Notes: generated by a model not told the origin, from the sequence alone. A DNA stretch of 64,000 bases from Lactobacillus sp. ESL0677 (GCF_029392875.1 NZ_CP113946.1:1364001-1428000), one strand, 5' to 3'; counted from the first letter of the stretch, positions 53,529-62,900 are shown. A program made the numbers and translations.

Positions 53529-54713
53529 TTAGTTCTCACTTCTTTGTAATAATGGTACAGCTAATAAAATTAAGGCAAAGTAAGCAGCCGAAACCCAGTA
53601 CATAACGGTTAAATTACTATTTGCAGCAATAATTTTGTCATCAATAATTAGCGACAAGCTGACAATAATTTCCACCAAGAACGAAACGACAGATAACATC
53701 AACGACTTGTTATTTTCGCCATAAATTGCCCGATTGCTAAGAGCAGAAATTTGTCCAGATATTAGACCCATTAACAATTCAACAAGCAAAAAGATAGCTA
53801 AAAGTATATACCGATTGCTGAAAATAGAATTACTGCATAGCAGCAACATCATGCACAATGTACTGGCGATCGTTAATTTCGTAAAATTTTGTCCAGACAT
53901 TTGCTGAAATACCCACGCTCCACCAATCGTCGCACACATAAAAGCTGTATAGACTATCGACAAGTTAAACCCCAACTGTTTAACATAAATGATCGACCAA
54001 TAAATCATTAAAAATTGAGTCCCACAATCGTAACCAATATTAACCAGAAACAGAATCCAAAATGCTTTTTTCCTAATGATTATTGCTATCGCTTTAAGAA
54101 AATTAATGTGCTCAGTAGTAACTTGTGCCCGATTATCATGAAAACCCATGACTTTAATAAAAATTAAGACAAACAATGGATACACAGCCAGACCAAGCAG
54201 ACCGAACCAGACAGGAGCCGTTATTTTAAAACCAAACAGCCACGTTCCAATATTGCCACCAATTAGCGTGGCAATATTTAAGAGGGCTGCTTGCTGACCC
54301 ATCAATCTACTACTAGGCTTAATCTGATTTATTTCTTGTAAATCTGTAATGTACGCTAGCAAAGCTCCAGAATTAAATGCCAAACCAATGCCATACAAAA
54401 ATTCCGCCAGAGAAAATATGATAAAACACGGATTTATTATCAATAAAAAGAAACTAAAACTAATTATTATTGCAGACAGGTTAAGCACTTTCAGACGGCC
54501 AATTTTATCTGCTAAGAATCCTGATGGCAGCATCCCTACTAAAATTCCCACACTTTGCCAAGACTTAATTGCAGAAATTTGAGCATCAGGAATACCACTA
54601 TTTGCATAAAATAAAGAAAATATCCCGGCCATTGAAGAACGAAACAAAGTGAAAAATGTGGTAAATGTTAAAAAAGTTATCGCAATTTTATCGGCAACAG
54701 TTCTAGCTTTCAT
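53529..54713 (-). CDS. MFS transporter
   Basis: A 394-residue major facilitator with 12 hydrophobic segments. The cytoplasmic loop 2 motif is GFLADKIGRLKVLNLS (GxLaDrxGrk variant). Substrate unknown. Started at MKART (54713) with AGAGGTGA at proper distance; a GTG four codons upstream overlaps that site. First gene of the MFS-phosphatase pair upstream of the MerR regulator gene, so efflux of a compound sensed by that regulator is possible. Confidence 0.9.
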   Translation of the reverse strand: MKARTVADKIAITFLTFTTFFTLFRSSMAGIFSLFYANSGIPDAQISAIKSWQSVGILVGMLPSGFLADKIGRLKVLNLSAIIISFSFFLLIINPCFIIFSLAEFLYGIGLAFNSGALLAYITDLQEINQIKPSSRLMGQQAALLNIATLIGGNIGTWLFGFKITAPVWFGLLGLAVYPLFVLIFIKVMGFHDNRAQVTTEHINFLKAIAIIIRKKAFWILFLVNIGYDCGTQFLMIYWSIIYVKQLGFNLSIVYTAFMCATIGGAWVFQQMSGQNFTKLTIASTLCMMLLLCSNSIFSNRYILLAIFLLVELLMGLISGQISALSNRAIYGENNKSLMLSVVSFLVEIIVSLSLIIDDKIIAANSNLTVMYWVSAAYFALILLAVPLLQRSEN

Positions 54714-54801
54714 TTTATTAATCACCTCTTTTTAATATTTTATTAATATAGCACAAGAAAAAATCATTTTCAAAATTTGCTAGATATGTCTTATATCAAA
54801 A

Positions 54802-54840
54802 AAGCCCTACCTGACTTCAATTAGTCAAATAGGACTTTTA
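54802..54840 (-). terminator. Terminator of fba
   Basis: Minus-strand arms GTCCTATTTGACT and AGTCAGGTAGGGC (with G-T pairs), then six T, directly after the fba stop codon. Confidence 0.85.
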
Positions 54841-54854
54841 TTGGTTATTAAAAA

Positions 54855-55769
54855 TTATTCTTCGTTCAATGAGCTTCTGTCAAAAGCAGCATTTTTAAGC
54901 TCTTCGTCGATTGAAGGAGTTCCAAGCCAGCCAATCATTTCTTTCATGGCATCAGTAATGGCTTCAGTACCTGGCAATAACAACTTACGTGGGTCATAAC
55001 CCTTGTTAGCTTTATCTTCATCCTTGTGAGCTTCGAAGTACTTACGAGTAGCACCTTGGAAGGCCAATTGGAATTCAGTATTGATGTTAACCTTAGAAAT
55101 ACCAAGTGAAATAGCTTTCTTAACTTGGTCTTCAGGAATACCTGAACCACCATGCAAAACAAGTGGTACAGGAACAGCGTCAGCAATTTCCTTCAAACGG
55201 TCAAAGTTCAAGCCCTTCCAGCCAGCTGGGTAAACACCGTGGATATTACCAATACCACAAGCAAGCTTGTCAACACCAGCAGCAACGAAAGTCTTAGCGT
55301 CTTCAACAGATGCTAATTCACCACCATCGGCACCTTGGTTCTCACCAATTTTACCAATTTCAGCTTCAACAGAAATGCCACGTTCATGAGCTAACTTAAT
55401 GATTTCCTTAGTCTTAGCCAAGTTCTCATCAGTTGGAAGTGCGTGACCATCAAACATAACTGAGGAGTATCCAAGTGCGATACATTCCTTAGCTGATTCA
55501 AAATCACCGTGGTCCAAGTTCAAGACAACTGGAACAGAAATGTTCATTGCGTCCATTGTATCTTCAACAATGTCCTTAACAATCTTGTAGCCACCCATGT
55601 ACTTAGCAGCACCAGTTGAAACTTGAATTAAAACTGGAGTTCTAGTTTCTTCAGCAGCACGCAAAATTGCACGGGTCCATTCTAAGTTGTTAGTGTTATA
55701 TGCACCTACTGCATAATGGTTTTTACGAGCGTCTTTAAAGATCTGATTACCATTATCTAAATAAGCCAT
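54855..55769 (-). CDS. fba: Class II fructose-bisphosphate aldolase
   Basis: Zinc-dependent glycolytic enzyme splitting fructose-1,6-bisphosphate. 304 residues; zinc and substrate blocks are VVLNLDHGDFESAKECI, SVMFDGHALPTDENL, EAEIGKIGENQGADGG, CGIGNIHGVYPAGWKGL, VPLVLHGGSGIPEDQV and KVNINTEFQLAF. Codon use looks biased as for a highly expressed gene. Own promoter, cre-like box and terminator make it monocistronic. Confidence 0.97.
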   Translation of the reverse strand: MAYLDNGNQIFKDARKNHYAVGAYNTNNLEWTRAILRAAEETRTPVLIQVSTGAAKYMGGYKIVKDIVEDTMDAMNISVPVVLNLDHGDFESAKECIALGYSSVMFDGHALPTDENLAKTKEIIKLAHERGISVEAEIGKIGENQGADGGELASVEDAKTFVAAGVDKLACGIGNIHGVYPAGWKGLNFDRLKEIADAVPVPLVLHGGSGIPEDQVKKAISLGISKVNINTEFQLAFQGATRKYFEAHKDEDKANKGYDPRKLLLPGTEAITDAMKEMIGWLGTPSIDEELKNAAFDRSSLNEE

Positions 55770-55801
55770 TAAAAATACCTCCTATATAAACTTACATTGA
55801 T

Positions 55802-55831
55802 ATTGTACCGTAATAATTAATCATTGAACAA
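55802..55831 (-). promoter_or_regulatory. fba promoter
   Basis: Minus strand TTGTTC (55826-55831), 18-base spacer, TACAAT (55802-55807); the ATG is 33 bases further on, behind AGGAGG. Confidence 0.7.
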
Positions 55832-55843
55832 TCTTTTATTTTA

Positions 55844-55857
55844 TGTAAGCGCTTGTT
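55844..55857 (-). promoter_or_regulatory. cre-like CcpA site upstream of fba
   Basis: TGTAAGCGCTTGTT contains the palindromic core AAGCGCTT of catabolite-responsive elements, 13 bases upstream of the fba -35 box. This position suits activation of glycolysis by CcpA. The match to the full consensus is only partial on one side. Confidence 0.55.
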
Positions 55858-55876
55858 TTGGAAAAATATTTTTCAA

Positions 55877-57562
55877 TTACATTTCCTTTGGTGCGTTAAC
55901 TCCTAGAAGGCGAAGGGATTCTGTTAACACAATTGATGTTGCTTCAACTAGCGCAAGGCGGGAAGCAATTTGCTCATCAGTGGTCAAAATCTTGACATTG
56001 GCATAATACTTGTTGAATTTTTTAGCTAAATCCAGTGCATACTTGGCAATAACTGATGGCTCAAATTTTTCACTGCTGCGGGCAATAATTCTAGGGAAAT
56101 CAGCTAAGGCTTTAGCCACACTAAAGGACCAGTCATCTGCCAAACTCATGTTAGTTATATCTGGTTTTTGATCCATCTTTGCGGCTTTACGCAATACACT
56201 CTGTGCGCGGGCATTAGTGTATTGCACATAAGGACCAGTATCCCCTTCAAAACGGACAACTTCTTCTAAGTCGAAGTCAAAGTTATCTGTCCGGTCATTC
56301 TTTAAATCGTGGAAGATGACAGCCCCAACACCAACATCATGAGCAACTTGCTTTTGCTCAGCTAAGTCTGGGTTCTTTTGTTCAATTTGCTTCTGAGCAA
56401 GTGCTACAGCATCTTTTAAGACCTTGTCTAAGAAAACAACGTTACCTTTACGCGTTGATAGTTTCTTGCCGTTTTGCGTAATTAAGCCAAATGGCACGTG
56501 GTGGATTTCATCAGCCCAGTCATAGCCCATCTTTTTCAAGACAGTCTTCAGTTCCACAAAGTGTTGTGATTGCTCATTACCAACAACGTACAACATTTTG
56601 ACAAAGTTGTAGGTCTTCATCCGGTAGATAGCAGCAGCTAAGTCCCGTGTCAAATAAATACTGGTACCATCTGACTTCACAATCAAGGCCGGATTTTCAC
56701 CTTCACCCATATCAACGACTTGGGCACCCTGAGACTCATGCAACAAGCCCTTTTGCTTTAACTCATCAATTACCGGCTGCATCTTATCATTGAAGAAAGC
56801 CTCACCCTTATAAGAATCAAACTCAACGCCTAATTCCTTGTAAATACGCTTAAAGTCAACAAGTGAAACTTCACGGAACCATTGCCACAACTCAACTGCT
56901 TCTGAGTCGCCATCTTCCAGCTTTTTAAACCAAGCACGGCCCTCATCATCAAGTTCTGGATGCTTCTCAGCTTCCTGATGGAACTTAACGTAATATTTAA
57001 ACAAGTTCATGATTGGGTCTTTTTTAACGTCTTCTTCAACGCCCCAATGCTTATAAGCCGCAATCAACTTACCAAATTGCGTGCCATAGTCACCTAAATA
57101 GTTAATCTTAATTGGTGTATAGCCAACCTTTTGCAGCGTTTTAGCAATCGAATTACCAATCACTGTTGACCGCAAATGGCCCATTGACATCGGCTTAGCA
57201 ATGTTCGGACTGGACATATCAATTGGAACGTTGCCTGTACCTAGTTCCTGATCACCATAGTGTTCTTTTTGCGTTAAAACATCGGTTAATGTTTGTGCAA
57301 TCAGCTTTTCATGATTGATGGCAAAGTTAACATATGGGCCAACTGCTTGAATGTCGGCAAAATTCGGACTAGACAATTGTGCTGCAATTTCCTTAGCGAT
57401 TTCAGCCGGATTTTTGTGCATTACTTTAGCTAACGCAAATGCTGGAAAGGCATAATCACCCATTTTTTCATTTTTTGGCCGCTCAATTAAAGCCGCAATT
57501 TTTTCTTTTGGTAAGTCAACTTGCGGTGCTAGTAGCGCAACTACTTCATTTTTAAAATCCAT
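55877..57562 (-). CDS. argS: Arginyl-tRNA synthetase
   Basis: A 561-residue class I synthetase. An N-terminal additional domain is followed by a HIGH-like motif in SSPNIAKPMSMGHLRSTVIGN (HLRS in the family form), the catalytic Rossmann fold with IYLTRDLAAAIYRM, an LSTRKGN motif (KMSKS counterpart), and a DALR anticodon-binding domain ending LRLLGVNAPKEM. Controlled by an Arg T-box. Confidence 0.97.
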   Translation of the reverse strand: MDFKNEVVALLAPQVDLPKEKIAALIERPKNEKMGDYAFPAFALAKVMHKNPAEIAKEIAAQLSSPNFADIQAVGPYVNFAINHEKLIAQTLTDVLTQKEHYGDQELGTGNVPIDMSSPNIAKPMSMGHLRSTVIGNSIAKTLQKVGYTPIKINYLGDYGTQFGKLIAAYKHWGVEEDVKKDPIMNLFKYYVKFHQEAEKHPELDDEGRAWFKKLEDGDSEAVELWQWFREVSLVDFKRIYKELGVEFDSYKGEAFFNDKMQPVIDELKQKGLLHESQGAQVVDMGEGENPALIVKSDGTSIYLTRDLAAAIYRMKTYNFVKMLYVVGNEQSQHFVELKTVLKKMGYDWADEIHHVPFGLITQNGKKLSTRKGNVVFLDKVLKDAVALAQKQIEQKNPDLAEQKQVAHDVGVGAVIFHDLKNDRTDNFDFDLEEVVRFEGDTGPYVQYTNARAQSVLRKAAKMDQKPDITNMSLADDWSFSVAKALADFPRIIARSSEKFEPSVIAKYALDLAKKFNKYYANVKILTTDEQIASRLALVEATSIVLTESLRLLGVNAPKEM

Positions 57563-57578
57563 TTTTACCTCACTTTAC

Positions 57579-57795
57579 GAAAAAAGTCCCTTCCTGCCAT
57601 GCAGAAAGAGACGAGTTTTTACCCGCGGTACCACTCTATTTGATACAAAGTATCCGCTTATTAAATTTACTAAATTATCGGTTAGACACGCCTTCACACA
57701 ATTTTTCTAGCCTGCCTTACACCACTCGCAGACTCGCTAATTAGGAAATTGCTTACTACTTCTAACTTCTCCAAAACACGATTATAACAGGAAAA
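57579..57795 (-). promoter_or_regulatory. T-box riboswitch, arginine specific, upstream of argS
   Basis: Minus strand: T-box sequence GAGTGGTACCGCGGG (57622-57636), then terminator hairpin GTCTCTTTCTGC...GCAGGAAGGGAC and T run (57580-57612). In stem I the pair TTAGA/TCTAA brackets the loop. CGT precedes G-TCTAAC in the same place that TTC precedes A-TCTTGC in the pheS leader, giving an Arg specifier codon. Confidence 0.92.
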
Positions 57796-57819
57796 AGAGT
57801 ACTCGCCAACTCTTTTCAC

Positions 57820-58464
57820 CTAATTATTCTTAATAATCACCTTGGTGCCAGTCCTGATATTGGTCATTATCCACGCCGAGTCCGGCACGCTCAAGCGAAC
57901 GCAGCCGTGCGAACCAGATTGTTTACCCAACTTTTTGGCTTCTTTTAAATTATATTTGCCGTTGTCTTTAGTTGGTACCGAATGGAACAGATAGACATCT
58001 TTTTTATCCCAGCTCGTCCAATTATTGCCACCCTCATTTAAATTAGGATTGTAAAAGGACTCACCGCGATTATCCTGAATGCGAAACGTGCCTGTCGGCG
58101 TTAGCGACTTACCGTTTTTGAAGACGCCACCACTGGCTAGCATCGTATAAATGCGCTGATTATTACGCAAAATGTAAACCCGGTTACCTTTAAGCGAAAC
58201 CCGAATTGTAATGTCATTTTCTAGCGGTTTAATCTTAGGATACGGCTTACGTTCGCTCGACTTACGCCAATTATATGGCTGGCGCAAATCACTAGGATCT
58301 TGATAAGGACGAAAAGAAGCGGCTGTCTTTTTAACTACAGTTTCTTTTTTAGTAGGCCTACTTGCTTTTTCTTGGGTTTGCGGCATTGAAATTCGCGCCA
58401 AGCTGATGACACAGATTAAAATGACAAAACAAAAAGTAAGCGGCTTTAATAGACTCTTTTTCAT
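57820..58464 (-). CDS. L,D-transpeptidase (YkuD domain)
   Basis: A 214-residue cell-wall enzyme with one N-terminal membrane anchor/signal (FCFVILICVISLARISM). A Lys/Thr-rich linker leads to a YkuD domain: ITIRVSLKGNRVYILRNNQ, then the active site HSVPTK...GSHGCVRLSVPDSAWI with nucleophile Cys. Makes L,D-crosslinks or anchors proteins to peptidoglycan. The second of two ATGs fits AAAGGATG better. Confidence 0.92.
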   Translation of the reverse strand: MKKSLLKPLTFCFVILICVISLARISMPQTQEKASRPTKKETVVKKTAASFRPYQDPSDLRQPYNWRKSSERKPYPKIKPLENDITIRVSLKGNRVYILRNNQRIYTMLASGGVFKNGKSLTPTGTFRIQDNRGESFYNPNLNEGGNNWTSWDKKDVYLFHSVPTKDNGKYNLKEAKKLGKQSGSHGCVRLSVPDSAWIMTNIRTGTKVIIKNN

Positions 58465-58527
58465 TCTCATCCTTTCTTTCTAGCACGTAGCCTTATTCTA
58501 CAACAAAACTTAATTTATATAACTATT

Positions 58528-59370
58528 TTAACCTGCGTATTTTTTCATTATTTGCGGCAATAATGCACTGACTTTAGTTGGCCGAACCACGTAATCCGTT
58601 TGGGCAATCCGATCACCAGCCAGCGAATGAAGGTAAACAGCAGCTAAAATTGGCTCAAGGCCATTACCAAATTGTGCGCAAAAGCCGCCAATAATCCCGG
58701 CAAGTGTATCGCCCATTCCGCCTGTCGCCATCCCAGGATTACCTAACGGATTCACATAAACAGCCCCATCAGCACAATAAACATGCGTATGGTTCGATTT
58801 TAAAACCAAAATTGCGTTCTGCTGCGGAAATAATTCATTTAATGCTGTTAAATTAGCACTGTCAGTTTGAAAGGCAATCTTTAGTTGGCTCAACCTCTGC
58901 CACTCCATTTGGTGCGGCGTCAAAATAATTTTACCAATATGCTGCGGAATCAAACTATGTTGTTTGGCAATTAAATCAAGACTGCTAGCGTCTAAAACCA
59001 ACGTCTGCTTCTCAGTTAAATTAGCGCACAGCACCTGCATTAATTCTTGAGCAAAATTGCTGAATCCCAATCCTGGACCACAGACAATAACGTCTATCTT
59101 TTTAATTAACGCGGGCAAATCATGATCACGCCAATCAATGTACATCACTTCAGGGTCACGCGCGTGTAACGCTGATAGATTAAGCGAGTGTGTCGCCACC
59201 GCTACAAGCCCCGCACCACTGTTTAAAGCGCCTTCGGCACTCATAATTATTGCGCCGCCATAATTTTCACAACCACCAATTAATAATACGCGCCCGTAAT
59301 CGCCTTTATGGGTATCGCTGCGTCTTTTTTTGATTACTTTAGTTAAAATATCTGCTGAAATTGCTGTCAC
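58528..59370 (-). CDS. nnrD: ADP-dependent NAD(P)H-hydrate dehydratase
   Basis: Repairs hydrated NAD(P)H. 280 residues of the ribokinase-like YjeF C-terminal family: KKRRSDTHKGDYGRVLLIGG, VVCGPGLGFS, VLDASSLDLI, ILTPHQMEWQRL and GGMGDTLAGIIGGFCAQ. The NnrE epimerase domain is not fused to it. It starts 3 bases after dacA. Confidence 0.94.
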   Translation of the reverse strand: MTAISADILTKVIKKRRSDTHKGDYGRVLLIGGCENYGGAIIMSAEGALNSGAGLVAVATHSLNLSALHARDPEVMYIDWRDHDLPALIKKIDVIVCGPGLGFSNFAQELMQVLCANLTEKQTLVLDASSLDLIAKQHSLIPQHIGKIILTPHQMEWQRLSQLKIAFQTDSANLTALNELFPQQNAILVLKSNHTHVYCADGAVYVNPLGNPGMATGGMGDTLAGIIGGFCAQFGNGLEPILAAVYLHSLAGDRIAQTDYVVRPTKVSALLPQIMKKYAG

Positions 59371-59373
59371 TTT

Positions 59374-60663
59374 TTAACCTCCAATGAGCCAACGCCAAAA
59401 GCGAACTAAAAAATTAACCCTTGTTGTTCCCTGAAACGCCTTGGCTGGCAGGCGAACTCCACTAGGATTTGATAGTGAAATTAACGGGGCTCTGCCGGCT
59501 TTAAACAGATAATTCGTTGCTGTCTGTCCGACTTTTACAGGTGCTTCAACCTGGTCATCGGCTAATTCAACGTGCAGCTTGGCACCGCTAATCGGAGCCC
59601 AGACTTCGCTGTTTTCTTTCATACCAATATTAATTTGCCGCGCTTTACCGTTATGAACTTTCATCCTGGTTAGCCCCGTAATTACTTCGTTTTTGGTAAA
59701 AATAATCGGTCGATAAGTACGATAAAGATAGCTTAATAGCTCTTTAGTCTGGACAAAGCGCGACGGGTCGCTGCCATCACGGTGTGCGGCACCCATTACA
59801 ACGGTAATAATTCGAGCACCGTTATGCTTGGCCGTTGCGATAAAGCAGGCGCCAGCCGCATCCGTTGTTCCAGTCTTTAAGCCGTCAACTTTTAACTGAG
59901 GATTATACTGCGACAGTCCCTTAAGCATCCAGTTAAAGTTCACCATTGCTGTTCGCGTGTTTTGATCTATAAAATCCAAGCGAGCAATCTTCGCCGTCTT
60001 AATAACTTGCGGAAAATCAGTGAGTAAATGCTGCCCAACAATTGCCATATCCTTAGCTGAAAGTTCATTTTCAGCCTGACTTGCGGCACCCGGATAAGCA
60101 TCAGCACCCACATCCTTATTCGGCAAGCCACAACTTGTATAAATTTGGGCATCATTAATCTGCCATCTGGTCAGTTGCTGCCGCATCTTTTTGACAAACG
60201 GCTCCTGGTCGCCGCTGACAGCTTGTCCTAATAACATCGCAGCACCATTAGCCGACTCAATTAAAGTCGCCTGATATAGCTGCTTAATGCTATATTCGTG
60301 GCCCACATGCAGTGGCACGTTAGAAAAATCCTTGTTGTTGGCCACCCGGATAATCGCATCAGTTGGCTTCATCTTAGTTTGCCACGTTAATTTTCCCTCT
60401 TTAATTGCCGTCAAAGTCAAATAAACCGTAATCAACTTGGTCATCGAGGCGATTGGTAGTGGCTGATTAATATTCTTGCCGTACAATAACTGACCGGTCT
60501 TGCTATCAATTGCAATTGCCGACTTAACATTTAAATTCAACTGGTTAGTATTATAATCATTTGGCACTTGAGTTGCTGCAGAAATTGGAACTGCCGGCAA
60601 CATTAGTAACACAATTGCCACCAAAGCAACAATAATTCTGTTAAATTTATGCTTAAAAGTCAT
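59374..60663 (-). CDS. dacA: D-alanyl-D-alanine carboxypeptidase (PBP5 type)
   Basis: A 429-residue secreted, C-terminally anchored low-molecular-weight PBP that trims pentapeptides. A signal peptide (IIVALVAIVLLMLPAVPISA) comes first. Active motifs are SxxK in PIASMTKLITVY, SAN in LIESANGAAML and KTG in DGLKTGTTDAAG. The C-terminal PBP5_C beta domain ends in a short amphipathic segment (NFLVRFWRWLIGG). GGAGG lies before the ATG. Confidence 0.95.
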   Translation of the reverse strand: MTFKHKFNRIIVALVAIVLLMLPAVPISAATQVPNDYNTNQLNLNVKSAIAIDSKTGQLLYGKNINQPLPIASMTKLITVYLTLTAIKEGKLTWQTKMKPTDAIIRVANNKDFSNVPLHVGHEYSIKQLYQATLIESANGAAMLLGQAVSGDQEPFVKKMRQQLTRWQINDAQIYTSCGLPNKDVGADAYPGAASQAENELSAKDMAIVGQHLLTDFPQVIKTAKIARLDFIDQNTRTAMVNFNWMLKGLSQYNPQLKVDGLKTGTTDAAGACFIATAKHNGARIITVVMGAAHRDGSDPSRFVQTKELLSYLYRTYRPIIFTKNEVITGLTRMKVHNGKARQINIGMKENSEVWAPISGAKLHVELADDQVEAPVKVGQTATNYLFKAGRAPLISLSNPSGVRLPAKAFQGTTRVNFLVRFWRWLIGG

Positions 60664-60762
60664 AAATCCTCCTTAATTAGAAAAAATTTTAGATATTTTC
60701 TGTTTTATGCTTACATTTTACCAAATTTTTGGTATTATTATTACTGTGCTAAAAATATTTAA

Positions 60763-60846
60763 GCCCCGATGGCGGAATTGGCAGACGCGCAGCGTTCAGG
60801 TCGCTGTTTAGGTAACTAAGTGAAAGTTCGAATCTTTTTCGGGGCA
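60763..60846 (+). tRNA. tRNA-Leu (CAG)
   Basis: Acceptor arms GCCCCGA (60763-60769) and TCGGGGC (60839-60845) with discriminator A. Anticodon stem CAGCG/CGCTG holds loop TTCAGGT, giving anticodon CAG, which reads CUG. A long variable arm (TTTAGGTAACTAA) confirms the class II tRNA type. T loop TTCGAAT. CCA is not encoded. Confidence 0.96.
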
Positions 60847-60850
60847 TTGT

Positions 60851-60882
60851 AAAAGCTGATCTGTGATGATTGGCTTTTTTTT
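60851..60882 (+). terminator. Terminator of tRNA-Leu
   Basis: AAGCTGATC / GATTGGCTT hairpin (G-T pairs) with a 6-base loop, then eight T in a row starting right after the tRNA. Confidence 0.8.
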
Positions 60883-60913
60883 ATAACCTAAATCATGGTA
60901 AAGGAGCAGAGTA

Positions 60914-61135
60914 ATGCAAAAACATTTAACAAAATCGCACGACAAAATTTTGACTGGCGTTCTAGGTGGCATCGCTGAATATTTCGATTGGGACAAGGCT
61001 TGGACAAGAATTGCCGGCGGTGCCCTAATTTGCTTTACTGGTTGGGGGTTAATACTTTACATTATTGCTGCCTTTGCAATTCCAGAGCACGGCCATCGTG
61101 ACAATATTCTTAATGGCGAATATCATAAGCATTGA
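60914..61135 (+). CDS. PspC-domain membrane protein
   Basis: A 73-residue protein: a basic start (MQKHLTKSHDKILTGVLGGIAEYFDWD) typical of PspC domains, then one hydrophobic helix (GGALICFTGWGLILYIIAAF). Such short stand-alone PspC proteins are common in lactobacilli and probably act in envelope-stress sensing; the function here is unproven. Ribosome site AAAGGAGC. Confidence 0.88.
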   Translation: MQKHLTKSHDKILTGVLGGIAEYFDWDKAWTRIAGGALICFTGWGLILYIIAAFAIPEHGHRDNILNGEYHKH

Positions 61136-61172
61136 GTTATTAGCTATCTAAGTATTATGGTATAATAGAATT

Positions 61173-61258
61173 CCTTGGCAGGGGCGTACAAAGCAGCTTT
61201 GACGCTATTTTGTAACCAAAAAAGGCGCTATCACAATTACGTGATAACGTCTTTTTTT
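61173..61258 (+). ncRNA. Candidate small RNA (~85 nt) with extended -10 promoter and terminator
   Basis: An extended -10 box TGGTATAAT (TATAAT at 61161-61166) is not followed by any ORF. Instead a structured stretch appears: GCGT-A-CAAAG, loop CAG, CTTTG-ACGC (61184-61205), a spacer and an intrinsic terminator. No -35 box is clear, as allowed for extended -10 promoters. It does not match the SRP RNA, tmRNA, RNase P or 6S signatures I know. It could alternatively be the long 3' region of the PspC transcript. Confidence 0.45.
61224..61258. terminator. Bidirectional terminator between the small-RNA/PspC region and the flippase gene
   Basis: GGCGCTATCAC / GTGATAACGTC (G-T pairs) with loop AATTAC, flanked by six A on the left and seven T on the right. 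Confidence 0.85.
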
Positions 61259-62900
61259 ATGCTCGAATATGTAATTTTCTTAAAATAGGAACAATCTTGT
61301 CACCTAAAATCTTTTGCGCCAAGTCAGACTTAATTGCCGCAAAGACGTAGAAGACGCCACCAACAAGAACAGGAACAGCAACAATCAATAGTGCTTGCCA
61401 ACGAACTGCTGGGTTTAATACAAGTTCCATAGCCTTTTCAACTGCTATCACAAGTAGAAACATAATTACGGAAAATGAAGTAATGCCGATAAACCGCCGG
61501 CTGGTTCGGCTGCTATTAAAGTCATAACTCACTTGCAAATGCTTCAGAGCCAAGAAAATAATAACTAGCATCCCCAAATTAGTAGCTACTAACGGGCCAT
61601 AGATTTTGAAAACGTACACCATTGGGTACTGCGTGATAACTTTAATTATCAGTCCTAGCACAAGATATTTTATCGCCAGACCATTTTCTGATAATCCTTG
61701 CAGGATAGCCATTAAAACGGTAAACAACCCTAGCGAAATCGCCGTAAAGGATGATAAATATAAAACATCTGCGCCCAACTTATCATAACCATAAAAGATG
61801 GTGTAAATCGGTGTCGCTATCGCTGCCATCCCAAATGCTGCTGGGATCATCACGAACAAAAATAAGTCTAGCGTATTACCAATTTGCTTTGAAATACCAC
61901 GAAAATCGTGCTTAGCATGGGCTGCTGACAATAATGGAATTGCCGTAACTGCCATTGCACTAGCTAGGGACACAATAATCATGATTAACTTATTCGCATT
62001 AAGCGCGAACAAGGCATACCAAGTCTCAATTGTGTTGTAACGAGCCTGCACTAAGCTTGCAATCATTGGGTGGAAAGTATATTGGTCAACTAAGTAAAAT
62101 AGCTGAATTCCCGCATCAATAATAATGAACGGAATTGCCTGAGCGATGATTTCGCCAAACAGCCCCATTGTTGAAACTTCAACTTCATTATTTGAATTAG
62201 CAACAAGGTTATTCAACTTGTGCCGCCGCGTAAACAAAAACCAGACTAAAATTGCAATTCCAAAAACTGCTCCAATGGCCGCTGCTAAGTTTGACTGGAC
62301 AACTGCGTTAACAAAAGAACCGTGCTGCACCTGCATAATAATATATGCAGTTAGCAGCATCCACACGACACGCGCAAGCTGTTCCACAAATTGTGAAATT
62401 GCCGATGGCATCATATCTGCATACCCTTGGAAATATCCCCGCATGATACTCAAAATCGGAATAATCAAGATGGCATAAGACAGACTGCGCATTACCGCCA
62501 CTTGTCGCGGATCACTACGTGACCCATTCGAAGCTAAAAGTGGTGAGGCAAAATACATCACAGCAGCTGAAACAATGCCTAAGACCACCATCAAAATTAA
62601 ACCTTTACGAAATAATTTACGACCAACGCCATATTCATTAAGGGCGTTATATTTGGCGACCTGCTTAGCTACTGCTCCGGGAATCCCAGCTGTTGAAATC
62701 AAGATAAAAATACTATAAATGTTATAACTTCTAGCCGTCAGCGCGTTAGCAATATTGCCATACGGCTGCATCCAGATGAACCACGGAATGATGTACAATG
62801 CACCCAAAAGTCGTGATGTAATCGAGCCAAAAGTCATCCACGCACTACCCTTAATGAAGGTATCCTGCGTGTTTTGCTCTTTTAAATTATTTTCTTTCAT
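61257..62900 (-). CDS. Polysaccharide flippase, SpoVB/MurJ-type MOP exporter
   Basis: A 547-residue membrane protein with about 14 transmembrane segments. The first block FIKGSAWMTFGSITSRLLGALYIIPW and STAGIPGAVAKQVAKYNALN are typical of the SpoVB/MurJ (YtgP) family. Likely flips lipid-linked peptidoglycan or polysaccharide precursors; a MurJ role (lipid II) is the best guess for this subgroup. It is downstream of leuS, 97 bases apart. Confidence 0.9.
   Translation of the reverse strand: MKENNLKEQNTQDTFIKGSAWMTFGSITSRLLGALYIIPWFIWMQPYGNIANALTARSYNIYSIFILISTAGIPGAVAKQVAKYNALNEYGVGRKLFRKGLILMVVLGIVSAAVMYFASPLLASNGSRSDPRQVAVMRSLSYAILIIPILSIMRGYFQGYADMMPSAISQFVEQLARVVWMLLTAYIIMQVQHGSFVNAVVQSNLAAAIGAVFGIAILVWFLFTRRHKLNNLVANSNNEVEVSTMGLFGEIIAQAIPFIIIDAGIQLFYLVDQYTFHPMIASLVQARYNTIETWYALFALNANKLIMIIVSLASAMAVTAIPLLSAAHAKHDFRGISKQIGNTLDLFLFVMIPAAFGMAAIATPIYTIFYGYDKLGADVLYLSSFTAISLGLFTVLMAILQGLSENGLAIKYLVLGLIIKVITQYPMVYVFKIYGPLVATNLGMLVIIFLALKHLQVSYDFNSSRTSRRFIGITSFSVIMFLLVIAVEKAMELVLNPAVRWQALLIVAVPVLVGGVFYVFAAIKSDLAQKILGDKIVPILRKLHIRA

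Noticed and set aside
60808..60996. Minus-strand 62-codon ORF overlapping tRNA-Leu
   Set aside because: It runs through the tRNA and its terminator on the opposite strand; no homology or ribosome site.
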